A stretch of DNA of 64,000 nt from positions 186,001-250,000 of the forward strand of contig NZ_AP014946.1 of assembly GCF_002355335.1 (NCBI RefSeq). The letters are read 5' to 3'. Positions 1 through 7,791 of the stretch are shown piece by piece. Both the position numbers and the translations under genes were made by a program. This DNA comes from Variibacter gotjawalensis. GTDB taxonomy: Bacteria; Pseudomonadota; Alphaproteobacteria; Rhizobiales; Xanthobacteraceae. Below the pieces are notes generated by a model, which did not search any database, had not been told where the DNA came from, and was given only the letters and a program-made list of their open reading frames with translations. Numbering within the stretch: position 1 is the stretch's first letter; each line of letters begins with the position of its first letter.

Positions 1-1596
1 CAGCAACCGCCGGATAATCTTTCCCGTCGTCGTCATCGGCATCTGGTCGACGAACTCGACCTCGCGCGGATACTCATGCGCGGAGAGCCGCGTGCGCACA
101 TAACGCTGAATGTCGTCGGCCAACTCCGGCGACGCGACGTGTCCGGGCTTGAGCACGATGAACGCTTTGACGATCTCGGTGCGTAACGGGTCAGGCTTGC
201 CGACCGCTGCAGCCAGCGAAACGGCCGGATGCGCGATGAGACAGTCTTCGATCTCGCCGGGTCCAATGCGATAACCCGCCGACGTGATGACATCGTCGTC
301 GCGGCCGACAAACGAGAAGTAGCCTTCGTCATCGATCGCGCCCTGGTCGCCGGTCAGCAACCAGTCGCCGGAATACTTCGCTTCCGTGCCGGCCGGATTA
401 TCCCAGTATCGCAAGAACATCACGGGATCGCCGCGCCGCACCGCGATCTGCCCGACTTCTCCGACATCGCAGCGCGAGCCGTCCGCGCGAATAACCGCGA
501 CGTCATGGCCGGGCACCGGTTTGCCGATCGAACCCGGCTTAACGATATCGAGCGCGCCGCACGACGACAGCACGAGATTGCACTCGGTTTGCCCGTAAAA
601 TTCGTTGATTTGGATGCCGAACGCCGCGCGGCCCCATTCGAGCGTCTCGGCGCCGAGCGTCTCACCGCCCGACCCGATCGACCGCATGCGCACATCGTGC
701 CGGCCGGACGGCAGCGGGATCGACCGCATCATGCGCAACGCGGTCGGCGGGATGAATGCGTTGCGCACACCTGTGCGCGCCATCAGCGCATAAGCCTGCT
801 CGGGATCGAAACGCTCGAAGCGATGCGACACCACCGTCACGCCATGATGCAGGCTCGGCAACATCACATCGAGCAGGCCACCGGCCCACGCCCAATCGGC
901 CGGCGTCCAGAAGCGATCGCCCGGCTGCGGCAGAAAATCTTGCGGCATCTCGACGCCCGGCAAGTGTCCGAGCAGAACGCGATGCGCATGCAGCGCGCCC
1001 TTCGGCATCCCGGTCGTGCCGGACGTGTAGATCATCAGCGCGGGATCGTCTTTCGACGTATCGACCGGCGTGAAATCGGATGACGCGTTCGCGATAGCAT
1101 CGTGCAGCGATTGCGCATTGCCGCCATCGACCGAAAACACCGCTTTCAGAGCCGGCAACTTGTTGCGGATGGCGGCGACGCGCTCGACGCCGATCGTGTT
1201 GGTGATGAGAATTTTCGCGCCGGAATTCTGCAGGCGATACGTCAGCGCCTCGGCACCGAACAGGATCGCGAGCGGCAGCGCCACCGCGCCGAGCTTGTAA
1301 GCCGCGATATGCGCGGCAGCGACTTCCGGCATCTGCGGCAGAAGAATCGCGATGCGATCGCCTGGACCGATCCCCGCCGCGCGAAACACGTTGGCGAGAC
1401 GGTCCGACATCTCCTTCAGCGCGCCGAAGGTGACCTCATCGATGCGCCCGTCCTGATGCACATGCAGAATCGCGAGTCGTGATGCGTCATGCGCGGCCCA
1501 GCGATCGCAGACGTCGACGCCGATGTTGTAGCGCTCGGGGATTTGCCAACGGAAAGCGGCACGGAGTTTGTCGTAGTCGCGAATGTCGGGAAGCAT
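1..1596 (-). CDS. Acyl-CoA synthetase (AMP-dependent synthetase/ligase), 3' end cut by window edge
   Basis: Adenylate-forming ligase that turns a carboxylic acid into its acyl-CoA through an acyl-AMP, in the cytoplasm. I translated the frame in full: it is open from the ATG at 1596 to the edge (532 codons). The ATP-binding P-loop YTSGTTGMPKGALH is at about 190-203, NEFYGQTE at about 331-338, GYRIGPGEIE at 441-450, and the catalytic lysine in TTGKIIRR near 526. Since the A10 lysine is present, only a short C-terminal piece should be missing. The family is clear; the acid is not, though a short, medium or branched acyl substrate is likely for this length. Confidence 0.9.
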   Translation of the reverse strand, partial: MLPDIRDYDKLRAAFRWQIPERYNIGVDVCDRWAAHDASRLAILHVHQDGRIDEVTFGALKEMSDRLANVFRAAGIGPGDRIAILLPQMPEVAAAHIAAYKLGAVALPLAILFGAEALTYRLQNSGAKILITNTIGVERVAAIRNKLPALKAVFSVDGGNAQSLHDAIANASSDFTPVDTSKDDPALMIYTSGTTGMPKGALHAHRVLLGHLPGVEMPQDFLPQPGDRFWTPADWAWAGGLLDVMLPSLHHGVTVVSHRFERFDPEQAYALMARTGVRNAFIPPTALRMMRSIPLPSGRHDVRMRSIGSGGETLGAETLEWGRAAFGIQINEFYGQTECNLVLSSCGALDIVKPGSIGKPVPGHDVAVIRADGSRCDVGEVGQIAVRRGDPVMFLRYWDNPAGTEAKYSGDWLLTGDQGAIDDEGYFSFVGRDDDVITSAGYRIGPGEIEDCLIAHPAVSLAAAVGKPDPLRTEIVKAFIVLKPGHVASPELADDIQRYVRTRLSAHEYPREVEFVDQMPMTTTGKIIRRLL

Positions 1597-1644
1597 CCCG
1601 CACGCTAACCGGGACGTCACGAGATAAGCAAACCGCAAAACGTA

Positions 1645-1679
1645 AAGGGCCCCGCTCCGGATATCGGAACAGAGCCCTT
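1645..1679 (-). terminator. Rho-independent terminator after rpmB
   Basis: On the minus strand the outer stem AAGGGC/GCCCTT continues through G-U and Watson-Crick pairs to about 15 pairs around a short ATATC loop, followed by ACGTTTTGCG. It lies about 30 bases past the rpmB stop and in front of the acyl-CoA synthetase gene on the same strand. The U-run is short, so termination may be partial. Confidence 0.6.
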
Positions 1680-1710
1680 CAAACAGAAACGTGAAAGTGC
1701 CGGGCGGCGA

Positions 1711-2001
1711 CTAGGCCGTCGCAGCAGCTTTCTTGACGATCTCGCGCTTGATGCCGAGCGCGTGATCCGACAGGTCGGTGTCGCGCTGCTTCAGCAGGAA
1801 TGCGTCGAGGCCACCGCGCGCATCGATGCTGCGCAGGGCATTCGCCGAAACGCGCATACGGACCGAACGGCCGAGCGCGTCGGAGATCAGGGTGACGTTG
1901 CAAAGGTTCGGCAGGAACCGGCGCTTGGTCTTGATGTTCGAGTGGCTGACTTTGTGACCCGTCTGGGGGCCCTTACCGGTCAGATCGCAACGCCGCGACA
2001 T
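1711..2001 (-). CDS. rpmB: 50S ribosomal protein L28
   Basis: Protein of the large ribosomal subunit. The 96-residue product begins [22 protein letters not shown] and carries the family pattern [12 protein letters not shown] followed by the basic [11 protein letters not shown] segment. An AAGGAT ribosome binding site lies 7 bases before the ATG at 2001. It appears monocistronic, with its own promoter at 2106-2135 and a terminator at 1645-1679. The lysine and alanine-rich end (KKAAATA) is usual for alphaproteobacterial L28. Confidence 0.97.
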   Translation of the reverse strand: MSRRCDLTGKGPQTGHKVSHSNIKTKRRFLPNLCNVTLISDALGRSVRMRVSANALRSIDARGGLDAFLLKQRDTDLSDHALGIKREIVKKAAATA

Positions 2002-2105
2002 GGCTTAATCCTTCAAACGTTTCGTGCGCTTGGGGGCATCGGACAAAAGTCCAGCGCGCGCTCGCGCGCACCCATACCCTAAGCATCAGCGGGAATTCGC
2101 GCGGA

Positions 2106-2135
2106 CGTATAGTCCGTGCCGGCATAAAACGTCAA
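2106..2135 (-). promoter_or_regulatory. Predicted housekeeping promoter of rpmB
   Basis: On the minus strand TTGACG (2135-2130) is followed after 18 bases by TATACG (2111-2106); read as CTATAC the spacer is 17. It points at rpmB and leaves a leader of roughly 100 bases. It sits in the divergent region shared with the DUF3108 gene. Confidence 0.55.
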
Positions 2136-2272
2136 GCGCAGAAGCACTGCTGACCTTGCCTGAACCACCGGGAAGTAACACATATTCGGCGCATTCCCAC
2201 CCGATGAAGGGCGTGGCGACGGTTTGGCAGAATCCGTTGGTGCCTGACGTTTTATTCCGTAAGGTCAACAAC

Positions 2273-3097
2273 ATGAAGGCGAAACGCGCGCGCCGGCTGC
2301 TCATGGCTCTTGCAGCCATCGCGGCCCTATCGGCATCTCCGGTCGCCGCTCAGGGCGCGCTTGACGCAAATTACCAGCTTTCGATCGCAGGTCTCCCCGT
2401 CGGTACGGGCGCCTGGAAGATCGATTTTGCCGACGACAGCTACGCGATGGCAGTCACCGGCAAGGTCAGCGGCCTGTTGCAGGCGATCTCGACCGGCGAC
2501 GGCACCGCGGCGATCCGCGGCGGCATCGCGGGCTCGCGCCTTTCGCCGCAGAGCTACATGCTCAATGTCCGCACCCGCAAGAAAGCCGATGTCGTCCAGA
2601 TGGCGCTCGCCAATGGCGCCGTGCGCCAAATCGCGATCGAGCCGCCTCCGGAGCCGAAAGCCGGCATCGTCCCGCTCACGGAGGCGCATAAGCGCGGCGT
2701 GATCGACCCGATCAGCGCCGCGGTCGTGCCGCGCGGCAATGGTGACGGCGCCTCGCCGGACGCCTGCCAGCGTACGATCCCGGTCTTCGACGGCCGCCAG
2801 CGCTACGATTTGACGATGTCGTACAAGCGGACCGAGAAAGTCCGCACCGCCGGATTCGAGGGCAACGCCGTCGTCTGCCGCGTCCTCTACAACCCGATCG
2901 GCGGGTATGAGCCGCAAAAATCCGGCACCAAATTCCTGAAAGAGACAAAGGATATCGAGATGGCCTTCGTGCCCGTGCCCGGCACGCGTTTCCTTGCGAT
3001 GTACCGAATCCAGATTCCGACGTTTTTCGGCGTTGCCGTCCTCGAGCCGACACGCTTTCAAGTCAGCGCGAAAACCGCGCGTCCGGTCGGACAATAG
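2273..3097 (+). CDS. Secreted DUF3108 domain protein
   Basis: Protein of unknown molecular function, predicted periplasmic. The chosen ATG at 2273 has an AAGG site 8 bases upstream and gives 274 residues starting with a typical Sec signal (MKAKRARR, hydrophobic core, cleavage after SPVAAQ). The body fits DUF3108: a beta-rich domain that opens NYQLSIAGLPVGTG and ends with the FFGVAVLEPTRFQ segment. Two cysteines (DACQR and VVCRV) could pair outside the cytoplasm. An in-frame start farther upstream at 2024 would put about 80 unlikely residues before the signal peptide. It stands alone, divergent from rpmB. Confidence 0.8.
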   Translation: MKAKRARRLLMALAAIAALSASPVAAQGALDANYQLSIAGLPVGTGAWKIDFADDSYAMAVTGKVSGLLQAISTGDGTAAIRGGIAGSRLSPQSYMLNVRTRKKADVVQMALANGAVRQIAIEPPPEPKAGIVPLTEAHKRGVIDPISAAVVPRGNGDGASPDACQRTIPVFDGRQRYDLTMSYKRTEKVRTAGFEGNAVVCRVLYNPIGGYEPQKSGTKFLKETKDIEMAFVPVPGTRFLAMYRIQIPTFFGVAVLEPTRFQVSAKTARPVGQ

Positions 3098-3237
3098 AGC
3101 GCAACGGAATCAGATTGACTCGATCCGCGCCGTGTGAGCGCGTAGCAAACAGCCAAGCGTTTCGTCTCGACGATGCGAATTCGCTAGCTTCCACACGCCG
3201 TAGTGGTGAGGACAGCATGAGACGCTATATCGTGAGA

Positions 3238-3252
3238 GAACAAACGTTGAAT
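3238..3252 (+). promoter_or_regulatory. Imperfect LexA-like half-site pair
   Basis: GAAC-N7-GAAT, one base short of the alphaproteobacterial LexA pattern GAAC-N7-GAAC. It ends about 30 bases before the perfect box at 3283. On its own it would not deserve mention; the nearby perfect site makes a second weak site plausible. Confidence 0.25.
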
Positions 3253-3282
3253 CATCGCGAGTCAGCGATTCGAGCGCGTTTC

Positions 3283-3297
3283 GTTCCAGACTCGTTC
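3283..3297 (+). promoter_or_regulatory. Canonical LexA-type box upstream of the SUV3-like helicase
   Basis: GTTC CAGACTC GTTC is an exact match to the direct-repeat operator GTTC-N7-GTTC that alphaproteobacterial LexA recognises. It lies 66 bases before the helicase ATG, in a gap with no convincing gene (3098-3363). This predicts SOS control of the helicase and perhaps of the S4 gene behind it. No strong -35/-10 pair could be assigned around it. Confidence 0.55.
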
Positions 3298-3363
3298 TAA
3301 TTCCCGTTGAAGTTGTCGTCGCGCGCTGTGTGCGCGGCAGACGGAGCGCTCGCTTTTCATCCC

Positions 3364-6300
3364 ATGACACTGAATTTCACTTCACCTCGCCGCGATGAGC
3401 GGGCTGCCGGCAGCGGCGTGACGGCGGTGCTCGGTCCGACCAATACGGGCAAGACGCATCTCGCCATCGAGCGGATGCTCGCGCATTCGTCCGGCATCAT
3501 CGGGCTGCCGCTGCGCTTGCTGGCGCGCGAGGTCTACAACAAGATCGTCGATCGCATCGGCCCCGCCTCCGTCGCGCTCATCACCGGTGAAGAGAAGATC
3601 AAGCCACCGAACGCGCGCTATTGGGTGTCCACCATCGAGGCGATGCCCCGCGACATCGACGTCGCTTTCGTCGCGATCGACGAAGCGCAGATGGGCACCG
3701 ACCTTGAGCGCGGCCACGTCTTTACGGACCGCATGCTCAACTTCCGCGGCCGCGACGAAACGCTCGTGCTCGGCGCGCAGACGCTGCGCCCGATGATCGA
3801 AATGTTGTTGCCTGGCGCCAACATCACGAGCCGCCCGCGTCTTTCGCAATTGACGCATGCGGGTGACCGCAAATTGACGCGGCTGCCGCGGCGCAGCGCA
3901 ATCGTCGCGTTCTCGGCAGACGAAGTTTACGCCATCGGCGAACTGATTCGGCGTCAACGCGGCGGTGTCGCCGTCGTTCTCGGCGCGCTATCGCCGCGCA
4001 CGCGAAACGCGCAAGTTGAGATTTATCAATCTGGCGATGTCGACTATCTCGTCGCCACCGACGCGATCGGCATGGGCCTCAACCTCGATGTCGATCACGT
4101 CGCTTTCGCGTCCGATCGCAAATTCGATGGTTATCAGTATCGCCGTTTGAACCCATCGGAGTTCGGCCAGATCGCCGGACGCGCCGGCCGAGCAACGCGT
4201 GACGGAACTTTCGGCACCACGGGCCGCTGCGATCCGTTCGAGCCGGAACTCGTGCAGACACTCGAAAGCCACAGCTTCGAACCGTTGAAGATTTTGCAGT
4301 GGCGAAACACCGTACTCGATTTCGCCTCGATCGGCGCGCTCCAGGCGACGCTCGCGGCCACGCCATCACGTCCGGGGCTCACCCGCGCGCCGGTCGGCGA
4401 GGACATTCTGGTGCTGGATCATGCGGCACGCGACGAAGAGGTGCGGAAATACGCGACATCGCGCGCGGCCATCACGCGGCTGTGGGAGGTCTGCCAAACG
4501 CCCGACTACCGCAAGATTTCGCCGTCGGCGCATACCGAACTGGTGATTTCGCTCTTTGGCTTTCTGCAGCGAGACGGTAGGGTGCCGGACGACTGGTTCG
4601 CACGCCAAGTGGCATTGGCGGATCGCACCGACGGTGATATCGACACGCTGTCGAACCGGATCGCCCATATCAGGACTTGGACTTTTGCTGCTAATCGTCC
4701 CGACTGGCTCGCCGACCCGGAGCACTGGCAAGGTGTAACGCGCGGCGTCGAGGACAAACTTTCGGATGCGTTGCATGAACGTCTGATCCACCGGTTCGTA
4801 GACCGGCGCACCAGCGTATTGATGCGGCGCTTAAGAGAAAACGCGATGCTTGAAACTGAAATTGCAAAGTCCGGCGAAGTGCTCGTCGAAGGTCATGCGC
4901 TCGGTCGCCTCGAAGGCTTCCGCTTCGTCGCCGAAGCGAATGCGAGCGGACCGGAGGCGAAGGCCTTGCGCACCGCTGCGCAGAAGGCGATCGCCGGTGA
5001 GATCGGCACGCGTGCGACGCGGCTCTCCGGCGCGCCCGACGAACAGTTCGCGCTGACCAGCGACGGCACCATCCGCTGGATGGGCGACGCGGTCGCGAAG
5101 CTCGCCAAGGGCGACAGCATTCTCAAGCCGCAGATTCGCTTGATCGCGGACGAGCAACTCACCGGCGCGCCGCGTGACGCCGTCGAAGCGCGCATCGCGC
5201 TGTGGGTCGGTGCGGATATCGAGAAACTGCTAGGCGGTCTTGTCGCGCTCGATAAGGCCGAGGACATCGCCGGCATCGCGCGCGGCATCGCGTTCCAGCT
5301 CGTCGAAAATCTCGGCGTGCTCGAACGTCAGAAAGTTTCCGAAGAGATCAAAGGTCTCGATCAAGAAGCGCGCGCGCTCCTGCGCAAATACGGCGTGCGC
5401 TTCGGCGCCTATCACATTTATCTGCCGCTGCTGCTCAAGCCGGCGCCGCGCGCACTCGCGCTGCAGCTCTGGGCGCTGACGCAGAACAGCGCCGACATCA
5501 AAGGCCTCTCGGATCTTCCGCAAATCGCGGCAAGCGGACGCACATCGTTTGCGGCCGACAAGGAAGTGCCGAAGCCGCTCTACCGCACGCTCGGCTATCG
5601 CGTCTGCGGAGAGCGCGTCGTGCGCGTCGACATTCTCGAACGTCTCGCCGATCTCATTCGCCCCGCGCTGTCGTGGCGGCCGAATGCGCCGGGCCCCAAG
5701 CCCGCTGGTGCATTCGATGGTTCGAGCTTTGTCGTCACCGGCGCGATGACGTCGCTGGTCGGCTCGTCCGGCGAAGATTTCTCGGCGGTACTGCGCTCGC
5801 TCGGCTATCGCCTCGATCGCCGTGCAAAACCGCCGGAGCCCGAAGCGCCGGCCGTTGTTGAAGCGGCCGAGACCGCCGCCGTTGCAGCCGAAACACCCGT
5901 GACGGAAGCCGGCAGCGAAACGACCGAAGCGACAACGGAAGCACCGGCAGAAGCTATCGCGGAGGCACCGGCTGAAGCCGCACCTGTCGCTGAAGCAGCA
6001 CCTGCAGTTGAAGCAGCACCTGCAGTTGAAGCCGAACCCGTCGCGGAAGCAGCACCAGCCGCAGAAGCCGTCACCGAAGGATCCGAAGCAGTTGCCGAAG
6101 GCGCTGAGGTGATCGCAACCGCAAGCGAGCCCACCGAAGCGCCGGCTGCCGAAGCTGCAGCGCCGGCCGAGCCCGAGCTTGTCGAAGTCTGGCGCACCGG
6201 CCGCTTCGAAGAGCGTCGTCCGCACAAGCGTCCTCAGCATAAGCGTCCGCACCACCAACGCCGCGACGCGCCCGCGCAGGCCGCAGCACCGGCCGACGGT

Positions 6301-6696
6301 GTCGCTGCACAACCGAGCGCGGATGGACAACCGGCCGAAGCTCAACCGAACGCAGAGGGACGGCGTCATCGCCGCCCGGATCGCCCGCGCCAAGATGGTC
6401 AGCGTCAGGCCAAGGACGGCAATGCGCCGCGCGAAGGCCGTCCGCGCCAAGATGGTCAACGCCAAGATGGCCAACGCCAAGATGGTCAGCGGAAAGACGG
6501 CCCGCGTCAGGATCGCCGACCGCGCCGCGACGATCGCAATCGCGATGACCGCCGTGGCCGTGACGATCGCCGCTCGAACGAGCGCGAGCAGAGCCCGTAT
6601 CAGAATTATGCCCCGATGCGGGCCGGTGCCGAGCCTGATCCCAACTCGCCGTTCGCCAAGCTCCTCGCGTTGAAGCAGCAGCTCGAGACCAAGTAA
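3364..6696 (+). CDS. SUV3-like DEAQ-box RNA helicase with long disordered tail
   Basis: Superfamily 2 helicase related to mitochondrial SUV3, probably unwinding structured RNA for decay or processing. From the ATG at 3364 (1110 residues) Walker A GPTNTGKT is at 24-31, DEAQ at 106-109 and motif VI QIAGRAGR at 269-276. From about residue 821 the protein turns into an Ala/Glu/Pro-rich stretch, then a basic Arg/Gln/Asp-rich region with three QDGQR units coded by 15-base repeats (6448-6492). The end, NSPFAKLLALKQQLE, looks like a short conserved peptide. A frame open from 3307 would add 19 unsupported residues. The S4 gene follows 2 bases after the stop. A LexA-like box precedes it. Confidence 0.9.
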   Translation: MTLNFTSPRRDERAAGSGVTAVLGPTNTGKTHLAIERMLAHSSGIIGLPLRLLAREVYNKIVDRIGPASVALITGEEKIKPPNARYWVSTIEAMPRDIDVAFVAIDEAQMGTDLERGHVFTDRMLNFRGRDETLVLGAQTLRPMIEMLLPGANITSRPRLSQLTHAGDRKLTRLPRRSAIVAFSADEVYAIGELIRRQRGGVAVVLGALSPRTRNAQVEIYQSGDVDYLVATDAIGMGLNLDVDHVAFASDRKFDGYQYRRLNPSEFGQIAGRAGRATRDGTFGTTGRCDPFEPELVQTLESHSFEPLKILQWRNTVLDFASIGALQATLAATPSRPGLTRAPVGEDILVLDHAARDEEVRKYATSRAAITRLWEVCQTPDYRKISPSAHTELVISLFGFLQRDGRVPDDWFARQVALADRTDGDIDTLSNRIAHIRTWTFAANRPDWLADPEHWQGVTRGVEDKLSDALHERLIHRFVDRRTSVLMRRLRENAMLETEIAKSGEVLVEGHALGRLEGFRFVAEANASGPEAKALRTAAQKAIAGEIGTRATRLSGAPDEQFALTSDGTIRWMGDAVAKLAKGDSILKPQIRLIADEQLTGAPRDAVEARIALWVGADIEKLLGGLVALDKAEDIAGIARGIAFQLVENLGVLERQKVSEEIKGLDQEARALLRKYGVRFGAYHIYLPLLLKPAPRALALQLWALTQNSADIKGLSDLPQIAASGRTSFAADKEVPKPLYRTLGYRVCGERVVRVDILERLADLIRPALSWRPNAPGPKPAGAFDGSSFVVTGAMTSLVGSSGEDFSAVLRSLGYRLDRRAKPPEPEAPAVVEAAETAAVAAETPVTEAGSETTEATTEAPAEAIAEAPAEAAPVAEAAPAVEAAPAVEAEPVAEAAPAAEAVTEGSEAVAEGAEVIATASEPTEAPAAEAAAPAEPELVEVWRTGRFEERRPHKRPQHKRPHHQRRDAPAQAAAPADGVAAQPSADGQPAEAQPNAEGRRHRRPDRPRQDGQRQAKDGNAPREGRPRQDGQRQDGQRQDGQRKDGPRQDRRPRRDDRNRDDRRGRDDRRSNEREQSPYQNYAPMRAGAEPDPNSPFAKLLALKQQLETK

Positions 6697-6698
6697 CG

Positions 6699-7073
6699 TT
6701 GGCCGACGACCGCCAGCGCATCGACAAATGGCTCTGGCACGCGCGCGTCGTGCGCACGCGAACTTCTGCCGCGACACTCGTCAGTGAAGGCCATGTCCGG
6801 CTCAACGGTCAGCGCGTCACGGCACCCGGCCAACTCGTCCGCAATGGCGACGTTCTCACCATCACGCTCGATCGGACGATCCGGATCCTCCGTGCCATCG
6901 GATTTGCCGACAAACGCGCCTCGACCGCCGAGGGCCTTTGGGAAGACCTGTCCCCGCCCCGCCCGGCTACGGAAGATCGGGAAGCACCGCCCGCCGAGCG
7001 CGAGCCCGGCAGCGGGCGCCCGACCAAACGGGAGCGCCGCGCCACCGACCGTTGGCGCGATGACGATTTTTGA
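6699..7073 (+). CDS. S4-domain RNA-binding protein (Hsp15-like)
   Basis: Small RNA-binding protein of the HslR/Hsp15 type; the E. coli relative binds stalled 50S subunits. The S4 fold spans about residues 7-60 (RIDKWLWHARVVRTRTSA, then GHVRLNGQRV and NGDVLTI). The 124-residue product ends in a charged, probably disordered tail (PTKRERRATDRWRDDDF). The start is a TTG at 6699, two bases after the helicase stop, so translation is probably coupled. Helicase plus S4 protein suggests a shared role in RNA handling; that is inference from gene order. Confidence 0.85.
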   Translation: MADDRQRIDKWLWHARVVRTRTSAATLVSEGHVRLNGQRVTAPGQLVRNGDVLTITLDRTIRILRAIGFADKRASTAEGLWEDLSPPRPATEDREAPPAEREPGSGRPTKRERRATDRWRDDDF

Positions 7074-7250
7074 GCCTTTTGGGCTTGATCCTCATGGAAT
7101 ATTGACGCCTCTACGGCTACATAACGGGGACGCCGTGAAGCTTGCGGCACCGAGCCCTATAGGCTAGGCGAAACTCCCGAGAGGCATTGGCCGAGAGGCC
7201 CCCGCTGTTTTCGCGGGCAGCCGACGCGACTGAAGGTAAGAGCCCTATCG

Positions 7251-7589
7251 ATGACGTATGTCGTCACGGAAAATTGCATCAAGTGCAAATACATGGACTG
7301 CGTCGAGGTTTGTCCGGTGGACTGCTTCTACGAAGGCGACAACATGCTGATCATCCATCCGGATGAATGCATCGATTGCGGCGTCTGCGAACCGGAATGC
7401 CCGGCCGAGGCGATCAAGCCAGACACCGAGCCTGGTCTAGAGAAGTGGCTGAAATTGAACGCCGATTTCGCCAAAAGCTGGCCGAATATCACGATCAAGC
7501 GCGATAGCCCGCCGGACGCCAAGGAATGGGACGGCGTTGCCGACAAGTTCGAGCAGCACTTTTCCCCTAATCCAGGCGAAGGCGACTAG
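7251..7589 (+). CDS. fdxA: Seven-iron ferredoxin FdxA
   Basis: Electron carrier with one [3Fe-4S] and one [4Fe-4S] cluster. In 112 residues the cysteines are at 9, 12, 17, 21 and 25 and then 40, 43, 46 and 50 ([11 protein letters not shown]), the usual arrangement of Azotobacter-type ferredoxin I. The C-terminal half beyond residue 55 is the long extension typical of the family. The ATG at 7251 follows a 177-base gap containing a small GC-rich hairpin (CCCGC/GCGGG near 7201-7217). It stands between the S4 gene and carD, a neighbourhood common in the order. Confidence 0.95.
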   Translation: MTYVVTENCIKCKYMDCVEVCPVDCFYEGDNMLIIHPDECIDCGVCEPECPAEAIKPDTEPGLEKWLKLNADFAKSWPNITIKRDSPPDAKEWDGVADKFEQHFSPNPGEGD

Positions 7590-7649
7590 AAGTCGTTAAC
7601 CGACGCGGGACAAAGCTGCCCAAAAAGTCACACGCAAGACGCTAAAACT

Positions 7650-7678
7650 TTGATTCTCGTCGAAAAACGTGATAGATT
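7650..7678 (+). promoter_or_regulatory. Predicted promoter reading towards carD
   Basis: TTGATT (7650-7655), a 17-base spacer and TAGATT (7673-7678) give a good housekeeping promoter match 60 bases after the fdxA stop. Transcription would begin near 7685 and run through the hairpin at 7712-7739 before reaching carD. Confidence 0.5.
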
Positions 7679-7711
7679 AATTCTTGCGTAACCAAATAGC
7701 GGCTGTGCGCG

Positions 7712-7739
7712 CGCTCCCTTTCGGGAGCTTGTTCTTTTT
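7712..7739 (+). terminator. Terminator-like hairpin between fdxA and carD
   Basis: GCTCCC-TTTC-GGGAGC followed by TTGTTCTTTTT. It can end fdxA transcripts, but it lies downstream of the predicted carD promoter and so may also act inside the carD leader. The stem is only six pairs, so it may be leaky. Confidence 0.5.
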
Positions 7740-7791
7740 CGGGCCGCCCCCAGTAACCGAGTAGAGGGCGTGACGTTTCCACGCGCGAGCA

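Noticed and set aside
3217-3300. 27-codon open frame with a GAGGA-like site between the LexA-like boxes and the helicase
   Set aside because: It contains the box sequence itself, has no similarity feature, and is probably non-coding control DNA.
6448-6492. Short tandem repeats in the helicase gene as a CRISPR array
   Set aside because: Repeats are in-frame, lack spacers and code for a protein tail; those in carD and rnpA are the same kind.
7677-7691. TTAA-N7-GTAA near carD, as a CtrA site
   Set aside because: One mismatch and no second feature; too weak.
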